A DNA stretch of 49,148 nt. Source: Polyangia bacterium. GTDB lineage: Bacteria > Myxococcota_A > Polyangia > Polyangiales > Polyangiaceae. Under the pieces are notes generated by a model that was not told the origin of the DNA, searched no databases, and saw only the letters and a program-made list of their open reading frames with translations. The translations under genes and the position numbers were made by a program. Positions 42,972 to 49,148 of this stretch are shown piece after piece; the stretch's first letter is position 1, and each line of letters begins with the position of its first letter. The stretch spans positions 1-49,148 of the forward strand of contig JAUHZF010000021.1 in NCBI GenBank assembly GCA_030426145.1, written 5' to 3'.

Positions 42972-44315
42972 GTGTGGCTCGTGGCTCGAGGTCGACAACC
43001 GGAAGGGACCATCCCTGCCGCCCATGGTGCCTTTCCCGTTCCACGGATTTCCATCCACGTCACCCAGGAGGGCGGCCGCGCCATCGAGCGGGTGGTGACC
43101 GTCGATGGAACCACGTGTCGGGTGGGCTCGCACCCCAGCAACGACCTCGTGCTCGACGATGCCCAGGTCTCGCGCCTTCACTGCTCGCTCGAGCGCGGCG
43201 AGCGGGGCTGGCAGATCGTCGACCGGGGCTCGCTCAACGGCACCCGGGTCAATGGGGTGCCGGTACGTGATGCCGACCTGCCCCCACCCACACCCCGCAT
43301 CGAGCTCGGGCAGTCGTCCCTCACCATCGTCGAGCAGGATTCGGTGCAGGCGGAAGACATCCCCATCTCACCTGGGCTCGGCGACCTCGTCGGCACCTCC
43401 ATCGCCATGCGCCGTCTCTTTGGCATGGTCACGCGTGTGGCGAGGAGTGAGGCCAACGTGTTGCTCGAAGGCGAGAGCGGCACCGGAAAAGAAGCCTTCG
43501 CGATGGAGCTCGTGCGGCGCAGCGAGCGCGCCGACGGGCCGCTGGTCATCGTCGACTGCGGAAGCATCTCGTCGTCGGTCGTCGAGTCGGAGCTCTTCGG
43601 CCACGTGCGGGGTGCCTTCACCGGCGCCGAGCGCGATCGCGTGGGCGCCTTCGAAGAAGCCCATCGCGGGACCATCTTCCTCGACGAGATCGGCGAGCTG
43701 CCGATCGACATGCAACCCAAGCTGCTGCGCGCCATCGAGTCGGGGCAGGTGCGGCGGGTGGGCGAGAACCAGACCCGCCAGGTCGACGTCAGAGTCATCG
43801 CCGCCACCAATCGGCAGCTCGATCGCGAGGTGAACGACGGGCGCTTCCGTGAGGATCTCTACTTCCGACTCTCGGTGGTCACGCTTCGGATCCCTCCCCT
43901 GCGCGAGCACGCGGAGGACATCCCCATGCTGGTGCGCACCTTCCTCTCGCGCCTCGGGGCCCAAAATCACGCGGGTATGTTCGATGCCGGAGTGCTCGAA
44001 GAGCTGGGACGTCACCGCTGGCCGGGCAACGTGCGCGAGCTCCGCAACTACGTCGAGCGTGCGTTGGTGTTGCAGAGCCCCACCGCCGGCTTCCAGCCCA
44101 CGCCGAGCGGGGCGCCTCCTGCGGGAGGAGCGATCGATCTCGACCAACCTTTCAGCGTGGCCAAGCGCACGATGGTCGAGGACTTCGAGCGTCGTTATCT
44201 CACGGCGCTGCTCGCGTGGTCGGGCGGCAACATCAGCGCTGCCGCCCGACGGGCGGGCATGGATCGGATGCACCTGCACCGCCTCGTTCGGCGCCTCGGC
44301 CTGAAAGATCAGTAG
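42972..44315 (+). CDS. FHA-domain sigma54-dependent transcriptional activator
   Basis: 447 residues from GTG 42972, which has an AAGGG site 6 bases upstream; ATG 42927 is an alternative. Order: an FHA domain ('CRVGSHPSNDLVLDDAQVSRLHCSLE', 'DRGSLNGTRVNG') that reads phosphothreonine; an AAA+ domain with Walker A GESGTGKE, the sigma54-contacting GAFTGA motif, Walker B 'GTIFLDEIGEL' and an R-finger region 'FREDLYFRLSV'; and a Fis-type HTH ('GGNISAAARRAGMDRMHLHRL'). Such activators in myxobacteria respond to Ser/Thr kinases instead of histidine kinases. The targets are unknown. Confidence 0.95.
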   Translation: MWLVARGRQPEGTIPAAHGAFPVPRISIHVTQEGGRAIERVVTVDGTTCRVGSHPSNDLVLDDAQVSRLHCSLERGERGWQIVDRGSLNGTRVNGVPVRDADLPPPTPRIELGQSSLTIVEQDSVQAEDIPISPGLGDLVGTSIAMRRLFGMVTRVARSEANVLLEGESGTGKEAFAMELVRRSERADGPLVIVDCGSISSSVVESELFGHVRGAFTGAERDRVGAFEEAHRGTIFLDEIGELPIDMQPKLLRAIESGQVRRVGENQTRQVDVRVIAATNRQLDREVNDGRFREDLYFRLSVVTLRIPPLREHAEDIPMLVRTFLSRLGAQNHAGMFDAGVLEELGRHRWPGNVRELRNYVERALVLQSPTAGFQPTPSGAPPAGGAIDLDQPFSVAKRTMVEDFERRYLTALLAWSGGNISAAARRAGMDRMHLHRLVRRLGLKDQ

Positions 44316-45106
44316 CCGGGGATCTTCATCGGCCACGTGGAGTCGACGGCGCCGCCGTCGATTTCGAGCACCTTGCCGGTGACCCAGCTCGCCGCGTCCG
44401 AGCAGAGGAAGAGCGCGGCGGCGGCGATGTCTTCGACCTCGCCCAGCCGAGCCATGGGCGTCTTCTCGATCATGGCATCGCGCAAGGCGTCCATCTGCAC
44501 CACCGCCTCGAGGGCATCGGTCTTCACGGCGCCGACGGCGAGGGCATTGACGCGAACCTTCGGTGCGAACTCGGCCGCCATGAGGCGCGTCATGTGGTTG
44601 AGCGCGGCCTTGGCGGTGCCGTAGCTGACGAAGCCACTGTCGACGAGGTGCGACATGGCCGACGACACGTTCATGATCGCGCCCCCGCCTTCGAGCATGT
44701 GGGGGATGACCCGGCGCGAGAGCGAGAAGGCCGTGGTCACGTTGAAGTGAAAGGCCTGGTCGAACACCTCGTCGCTCGTCTGCAATGCGATGAGAGGGGG
44801 CGTGCCGCCCGCGTTGTTGATGAGCACGTCGATGCGCCCAAAGCGGTCCATGGTCTGGGCTACCAGCCGGTCGAGAGCCTCGGGGTCGTTGACGTCGGTG
44901 GATACCGCGAGCCCCTCGGTGCCTCTGGCCTCGAGCTCCGCGACGACCTCCTTCAGGGTCTCCTCGCGCCGTGCGGCGACGACGACCTTGGCCCCGGCGT
45001 CGCCGAAGCCGAGCGCGATGCCGCGGCCGATACCACGGCCTCCACCCGTGACGATGGCGACTTTGTTTTGTAGGCGAAAGCGGTCGAGCAGCATGGCTGC
45101 TTTCAT
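44309..45106 (-). CDS. Short-chain dehydrogenase/reductase
   Basis: 265 residues. Classical SDR: cofactor motif TGGGRGIGRG (about 20-29), 'VVAARREE' favouring NADP(H), NNAG (about 96-99), the catalytic Ser in NVSSAMSH and YGTAK (Y-x-x-x-K), ending with 'FLCSDAASWVTGKVLEIDGG' as in FabG-like enzymes. The substrate is unknown. ATG 45106 is chosen; 45094 is possible. The 3' end overlaps the convergent activator gene by 7 bp. Confidence 0.93.
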   Translation of the reverse strand: MKAAMLLDRFRLQNKVAIVTGGGRGIGRGIALGFGDAGAKVVVAARREETLKEVVAELEARGTEGLAVSTDVNDPEALDRLVAQTMDRFGRIDVLINNAGGTPPLIALQTSDEVFDQAFHFNVTTAFSLSRRVIPHMLEGGGAIMNVSSAMSHLVDSGFVSYGTAKAALNHMTRLMAAEFAPKVRVNALAVGAVKTDALEAVVQMDALRDAMIEKTPMARLGEVEDIAAAALFLCSDAASWVTGKVLEIDGGAVDSTWPMKIPGY

Positions 45107-45126
45107 GGCCGTACCGTCGCGGACGG

Positions 45127-46338
45127 TCAATGGCTCGGGGACAGGTACTGCTCGCGGGCGAGAAGGAGAGCGTGCATCTGGTGCTGGGTCACGTCGATGC
45201 GGAGGTCTGGCTCGGTGGCGTGGTTCTGCACGCCGCCGAGCGCCCGCGGGTCCTCGACGGGGCCTGCGCTCGCAATGGTGGCGTTGGCACCGCTGAACCC
45301 GACCTGCCAGCTCATGAGCTTCGTGAGGCCCTGCTCGATGACGCAACTGAGCTTTCGGACCATGCCGGCATCACCGCGGCGCTCGGCTTCGGCGAAGGCC
45401 ATCACGAGGCCCTCGTAGGCGTACCCGGTGTTGCGTTGGCGGGAGAGGGTGCGGTGTACGTCGACCATCCACACCGCGAGGTCGAGCAGTCGGTCGCCCA
45501 TGCGGGGGTGATCGGGAGCCAGTGCGGACAGCGCCATCGAGCACCATTGGTAGTAGCCCTTGGTTTCGTTGCTGTCTGCGTCGCGGCGCAAGGCTTCGGT
45601 CACGTGGCGTTGGTAGCTGCGGTCGGCTTCGTCGAGGGCCAGGGGACCGAGCGTAGGGTCGAGCTCGCGCGAGGCGCGGGTGAGCACGAGCAGGGCTTCG
45701 CCGTCGAAGTAGGGGGACCGGCTGCCGAAGGAGCGACCGCTCACGGTGTAGCTGTCGTGGAAGCCGCCTCCCGCGCGGCGGGCCCGCTTGATGAACGTGA
45801 GCAGCTGGGTGAGGCGCACGTCGGCCTCGGCGTCATCGACGACCTGGCGTCGGTCGAGGTAGGCGAGCGCGAGCAAACACACCGTGCCGAGACGCCCCAC
45901 CGGGAAGTCGGGGTAGTTCACGTGAGCGCGGTCGCCGACGACCTCGGTGTGCCGGTCGAAGAAGGCCAGGCCGCGGTCGAGCGCGGCCCGGAGCTGCGGT
46001 GTCGGGCTTCGCCGGTGCAGCAGCGCCACGCCCCAGAGCGCGCCTGCCTGGCGGACGGGGCTGTCGTCGTCGTCGTCGCGCTGGGCGCGCCAGTCGTACT
46101 GGTAGGCGAAGTTGCCTTCGGGTCGCTGGTTGTGGAGAAGGAACGACGTACCGAGGTCGATGGCTTCGTCGAGCGCTGCCCGGGTGAGTCGACGCGGACA
46201 TGCTTCGTCGACCGGCCGCGCAGTGGGGATGGGAGCGCGGTCGTTGGCGGTGATGGGGGGCGGTGCGCAGCCCGCGAGGAGCACGAGCTGCACCCCGTGA
46301 CGTCTCGAGAGACGCAGATATGGGCGAGGGCCGGGCAC
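45127..46338 (-). CDS. Lipoprotein with alpha/alpha-toroid-like fold
   Basis: 403 residues from GTG 46338, four bases after the MDR stop. This start yields a basic n-region (RPYLRLSRRHG) and a short hydrophobic lipobox (VLLAGC). The mature part is built of paired helices with aromatic/Gly turns: 'LDEAIDLGTSFLLHNQRPEGNFAYQYD', 'RQAGALWGVALLHRRSPTPQLRAALDRGLAFFD', 'DGEALLVLTRASREL', 'YYQWCSMALSALA' and 'GYAYEGLVMAFAEAERRG', resembling (alpha/alpha)6-barrel enzymes such as glycoside hydrolases or terpenoid-cyclase-like toroids. No catalytic residues can be assigned. Confidence 0.75.
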   Translation of the reverse strand: MPGPRPYLRLSRRHGVQLVLLAGCAPPPITANDRAPIPTARPVDEACPRRLTRAALDEAIDLGTSFLLHNQRPEGNFAYQYDWRAQRDDDDDSPVRQAGALWGVALLHRRSPTPQLRAALDRGLAFFDRHTEVVGDRAHVNYPDFPVGRLGTVCLLALAYLDRRQVVDDAEADVRLTQLLTFIKRARRAGGGFHDSYTVSGRSFGSRSPYFDGEALLVLTRASRELDPTLGPLALDEADRSYQRHVTEALRRDADSNETKGYYQWCSMALSALAPDHPRMGDRLLDLAVWMVDVHRTLSRQRNTGYAYEGLVMAFAEAERRGDAGMVRKLSCVIEQGLTKLMSWQVGFSGANATIASAGPVEDPRALGGVQNHATEPDLRIDVTQHQMHALLLAREQYLSPSH

Positions 46339-46342
46339 GGCC

Positions 46343-47344
46343 TTAGCCGGGCTTGACGACGACCTTGCCCATCTGTTCACCGGAGGCGAGATGGTCGAAG
46401 GCTTCGGCGCCCTTCTCGAGGGGGAAGGTGCGATCGACTTCGGGCACGATCTTCTTGTCGGCGACGAAGGTGCAGAGGTCGGAGAACTCCCGCGGCGATC
46501 CCATCGTGCTCGAGGCGATGGTGGCTTGTTTGAAGAAGAGCTTGGCGGGAAGCAGCTCTGGCCACTTGCCACGTGTGGCGCCGTAGACGGCGATGCGACC
46601 ACCGGGCGCGAGGGCGTCGACGAGCTCGCCGAACCCGGGGCCACCCGCGGAATCGACGATCACGTCGGCGCCGCCGCCGAGCGTCTTACGGGCTTGTTTG
46701 CCCCAGCCTGCGTCGACGTAGAAGAAGCCTGCTTCGGCGCCGAGCTGCTGGGCCCGGCCGATCTTGTCCTTCTTGCTGCTGGTGACCCAGACCTTGCAGC
46801 CGAAGGCGACGGCGAGCTGCATCGCCATGAGGGCGACGCCACCACCGATGCCGTTGATGATGACCTTGTCGCCGGGCTGAAGCCGGGCCTGGGTCATGAT
46901 GGCGCGCCACGCGGTCACGCCGGCGAGGGGGAGGGCGGCCGCTTGCTCGTCGGTGAGGTGTGGTGGCTTGTCGCGAAGGTTGGCGATGGGAACCGTGACC
47001 TTCTCGGCCAGCGTGCCCGCTCGCGGCATCCCGAGGATGTTGAAGTCCTTGCCCTGGTGTGACTCGGCATCACCCCAGTCGAGGCTCGGGTCGATGACGA
47101 CCGACTTGCCAATCCACCCCTCGTCGCCACCTTCACCCACCGCGCTCACGATCCCGCACCCATCGCTCCCTGGGGTGCACGGAAGGGACATCCCCGGATA
47201 CATGCCCTTGGTGATCCAGACGTCGCGGTGGTTGAGTGCCGCCGCGGCGACATCGATGAGGGCTTCGCCCGGACCCGGGGTGGGGTCCTCGACGTCTTCG
47301 TAGCGAGGGGACTCCCCCACGGCGTGCTGCACGAGAGCTTTCAT
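46343..47344 (-). CDS. Medium-chain dehydrogenase (quinone oxidoreductase/alcohol dehydrogenase-like)
   Basis: 333 residues. MDR fold: GroES-like N-terminal domain with 'LNHRDVWITKGMYPG' and 'TPGSDGCGIVSAVG', then a Rossmann domain with 'GDKVIINGIGGGVALMAMQLAVAFGCKVWVTSSKKDK' (NADPH-type, basic residues after the second strand). The structural-zinc Cys cluster is missing, and a catalytic-zinc set is not evident, which fits the quinone oxidoreductase branch. The substrate is unknown. It is followed at 4 bp by the toroid-like lipoprotein gene. Confidence 0.9.
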   Translation of the reverse strand: MKALVQHAVGESPRYEDVEDPTPGPGEALIDVAAAALNHRDVWITKGMYPGMSLPCTPGSDGCGIVSAVGEGGDEGWIGKSVVIDPSLDWGDAESHQGKDFNILGMPRAGTLAEKVTVPIANLRDKPPHLTDEQAAALPLAGVTAWRAIMTQARLQPGDKVIINGIGGGVALMAMQLAVAFGCKVWVTSSKKDKIGRAQQLGAEAGFFYVDAGWGKQARKTLGGGADVIVDSAGGPGFGELVDALAPGGRIAVYGATRGKWPELLPAKLFFKQATIASSTMGSPREFSDLCTFVADKKIVPEVDRTFPLEKGAEAFDHLASGEQMGKVVVKPG

Positions 47345-47404
47345 GGATCCAGTCCTTCGCGGGCCGACAGCGCGCCGTCAAGGACCCGGCGCCACGCCTC
47401 GAAC

Positions 47405-48877
47405 CTACGCTCCTTTGGGCTGGAGGCGAGGTGGGGTGAGGCTGGGGCGTTTGCGTTTGGGCTGGGCCGTGGGCAAGACGTAGGGCGCGGGCGTCTCGCC
47501 GCCGGGGGCCCACTCGAAGAGCGCGGCTTCGCGGCGGCCGGTGGCGGTGGGGCGGAGCCACACGAAGGACTGGGTGCCGATACGCTGGTTGCACTCGGGG
47601 CTGTCGAAGGCCGGAGACCAGAAGCCGCCGTTGATGTAGTGCACCGGGCCCACCGCCTCGTCGACCGGTTCGTGGGTGTGACCCATGATGACCGTTTCGG
47701 CACCGGTGATCTCGTGGATGAGCTTGGCGCGTTGCTCGTCGAGCAGCGGCTTGGAGAAGACGCCCGACTTCACCCGTGCAGCGTAGATGACGTACGGCGG
47801 AAGCAGCACGGCGAGCGCCGCGAAGACCCACAGCGGGCTGATGGGCCAGGCGAAGTTGATGTGGAGCACCACCTGCCAGGCCAGGCCCAGCACGCCGACG
47901 AGCAGGAAGGCGCGGTCGAGCCAGAGCTCGCGGATGATCGCCATGGGTCGGCTCGCAGAGGCAGGGGGCACGCTGAGCGCCGCGAGCTGACGCACCATGC
48001 GTGGCGTGGCGCGGCTTCGCTTGGCGATGGCGGCCACCTTCTCTTCGACCAACAAGGGGTCGCGCATCGGCGGGTGCAGGTGGTCGCGGAAGCTCACCAC
48101 CATCGTCACGATGGCGCTCCAGAACCACGACCACAGCAGAAACGGCTGCGTCCGCACCATGTAGCGGAAGAAGAACTTCACGTAGGCCCAGAGGCTCATG
48201 ATGTAGTTCCCCGTCGCATGGGGGTTGAAGTACCCCATGCCGTTGAGCATGTAGCGCTCGGCCAGGTCGCCGAAGGCGATGCGGACGCGGGGGCGACCGT
48301 GCACTTCGATGAGCGGGTCGATGGCGTCCGGGACCGCGCACAACGGGTCGTATTGGTGCCCGTGGGTGATGAAGGTGTCGTCGTTCGACAGGTAGAACCA
48401 CGCGCAGAAGACCAAAGCCTCGTCGTCGTCCTCCACGCCGAGCGCCTCGCGCAGGAGTCGCTGCACGCTGGGCCAGTGAAGCTCCAGGTCGTGGTTGCCG
48501 ATGACGAAGACGGCCCGGTGACCCCGGCCGATGAAGTCGCCGAGCGCACGGAACCACACGGGATGGTCGGCGATGATGCGCTCGATCTTGAAGCGCGACA
48601 TCCACTCTTCGGAGCCGAGCCCCCGTGCGCGAGCCAGCCAGTCGACCGTGCCCTCCGGTTCGTCAGGGAGTTGGATCACGTTGTCGAAGTCGAAGACGTC
48701 GCCGTTGAGCACCAGCTCGATCGGCCCTTCGGTCTCCGCCTCGACATGCTCCAGGAAGCGAGCGAAGTCGTCGTCGATGAAGTGCTCGGGTCGCTTGTAG
48801 GCCATCCAGAGAGGCCGTTTGGGATCGAGCCTCTCGGCCTCGGACAGGTGCAGATCGGAGACCACGACGGTGTGCAC
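47405..48877 (-). CDS. Membrane-anchored metallophosphoesterase
   Basis: 490 residues. Calcineurin-like metal motifs appear in order: DLHLS (8-12), NGDVFDFDN (about 58-66), GNHDLELHW (about 127-135), THGHQYDP (about 172-179) and, only after about 225 residues, GHTHEP (about 400-405). The gap holds a membrane region: 'LWAYVKFFFRYMV', 'LLWSWFWSAIVTMVVSF' and two strong helices around 'AFLLVGVLGLAWQVVLHINFAWP' and 'LWVFAALAVLLPPYVIYAA'. The fold is thus interrupted by transmembrane helices between its fourth and fifth motifs. UDP-diacylglucosamine hydrolase-like lipid substrates are conceivable (inference). Confidence 0.9.
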   Translation of the reverse strand: MHTVVVSDLHLSEAERLDPKRPLWMAYKRPEHFIDDDFARFLEHVEAETEGPIELVLNGDVFDFDNVIQLPDEPEGTVDWLARARGLGSEEWMSRFKIERIIADHPVWFRALGDFIGRGHRAVFVIGNHDLELHWPSVQRLLREALGVEDDDEALVFCAWFYLSNDDTFITHGHQYDPLCAVPDAIDPLIEVHGRPRVRIAFGDLAERYMLNGMGYFNPHATGNYIMSLWAYVKFFFRYMVRTQPFLLWSWFWSAIVTMVVSFRDHLHPPMRDPLLVEEKVAAIAKRSRATPRMVRQLAALSVPPASASRPMAIIRELWLDRAFLLVGVLGLAWQVVLHINFAWPISPLWVFAALAVLLPPYVIYAARVKSGVFSKPLLDEQRAKLIHEITGAETVIMGHTHEPVDEAVGPVHYINGGFWSPAFDSPECNQRIGTQSFVWLRPTATGRREAALFEWAPGGETPAPYVLPTAQPKRKRPSLTPPRLQPKGA

Positions 48878-48921
48878 GAACTTAGGTCTAGCCGACTCCT
48901 ACCCCCCGATCCGTCACGATC

Positions 48922-48940
48922 CCGACATCCATCATGTCGG
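48922..48940. promoter_or_regulatory. 7-bp inverted repeat upstream of the aminotransferase gene
   Basis: CCGACAT (48922-48928) and ATGTCGG (48934-48940) separated by 5 bp, followed at 48946-48953 by the palindrome GTGTACAC. They lie about 65 bp upstream of the aminotransferase start in the divergent region 48878-49004, a suitable place for an operator. Confidence 0.35.
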
Positions 48941-49004
48941 TTGCTGTGTACACCTGTAGGCGGCGAGTTGCTTCTTGCCGATCCACGTGCTTTGCCTTGC
49001 CCAA

Positions 49005-49148
49005 ATGTCGACCCCCCTCCTGATGATCCCCGGCCCCATCGAGATCTCCGATGCGGTCTTCCAGTCCACCTGCCAGCGCCCGCCGAGCCACCTCGCGCCC
49101 GACTTCAAGGCCGCGTTCTCCCGCGCGCTCGGCCACATGCGCACCGTC
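49005..49148 (+). CDS. Class V aminotransferase (serine-pyruvate/alanine-glyoxylate type), partial
   Basis: First 48 codons of a gene cut by the window end. The frame from ATG 49005 reads LLMIPGPIEISDAVFQ and then 'PPSHLAPDFKAAFSRALGHMR', the N-terminal signature of alanine-glyoxylate/serine-pyruvate aminotransferases (PGP.....VL, then S-H-x-x-x-x-F), which use PLP to transaminate glyoxylate or pyruvate. The lysine and the rest of the active site lie beyond the window. No clear Shine-Dalgarno site precedes the ATG. Confidence 0.85.
   Translation, partial: MSTPLLMIPGPIEISDAVFQSTCQRPPSHLAPDFKAAFSRALGHMRTV

Overview
The window is GC-rich, gene-dense DNA (no gene-free stretch over 300 bases) that reads like a predatory or soil myxobacterium (phylum Myxococcota, probably a Polyangia-type lineage; inference). 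Pointers are a CarF/TMEM189-type plasmalogen desaturase, an ERG4/ERG24-type sterol reductase, FHA-plus-sigma54 activators, PATAN (DUF4388) and roadblock proteins, and several lipoproteins with long Ser/Thr/Gly linkers. No rRNA, tRNA, IS element, CRISPR array or phage gene is visible. Many genes start with GTG, and GTGA/ATGA/TGATG stop-start overlaps are common.

Layout. 1-188: heptanucleotide tandem repeats. 0.2-4.1 kb: a SNF2-family ATPase. 4.1-8.25 kb (minus): coiled-coil membrane protein, divergent polysaccharide deacetylase lipoprotein, DedA-like membrane protein and a VWA-like lipoprotein. 8.3-9.3 kb: cutA and a lipoprotein. 9.4-13.1 kb (minus): methyltransferase, MscS channel, hemerythrin-like protein. 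13.2-17.5 kb: sterol reductase, CarF-like desaturase, a Fur-family regulator divergent from a Kef-type antiporter. 17.6-20.1 kb: a soluble chemoreceptor with three PAS repeats. 20.1-24.2 kb (minus): ychF, a LamG lipoprotein, gloB and a peroxiredoxin-like lipoprotein whose catalytic Cys codon is an in-frame TGA followed by a SECIS-like hairpin, i.e. a probable selenoprotein. 24.3-24.7 kb: a small gene and two tandem-repeat arrays. 24.7-29.9 kb (minus): a tightly packed seven-gene operon (PATAN, ParA-like ATPase, two roadblock proteins, a duplicated V4R-like protein, a small unknown, a PAP2 phosphatase). 30.0-37.8 kb (minus): L,D-transpeptidase; then aldehyde dehydrogenase, DUF202, a TrkH/KtrB channel with an extra N-terminal membrane domain, KtrA, a HAMP-like sensor and a class II CPD photolyase. 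37.9-42.8 kb: beta-helix lipoprotein, hypothetical membrane protein, outer-membrane-like protein, membrane hydrolase. 43.0-49.1 kb: FHA/sigma54 activator, SDR, alpha/alpha-toroid-like lipoprotein, MDR oxidoreductase, membrane metallophosphoesterase, and the start of a class V aminotransferase cut by the window edge.

The two strongest leads are the candidate selenocysteine peroxiredoxin at 20130-20948 (it would normally be called as two fragments or a pseudogene) and the PATAN/ParA/roadblock/V4R/PAP2 operon at 24723-29918, whose combination of NTPase, GTPase-regulator-like and ligand-binding modules suggests an uncharacterised positioning or signalling system. A membrane-lipid theme (sterol reductase, plasmalogen desaturase, PAP2, DedA) runs through the window. 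Functions are assigned from motifs read by eye; no database search was run.
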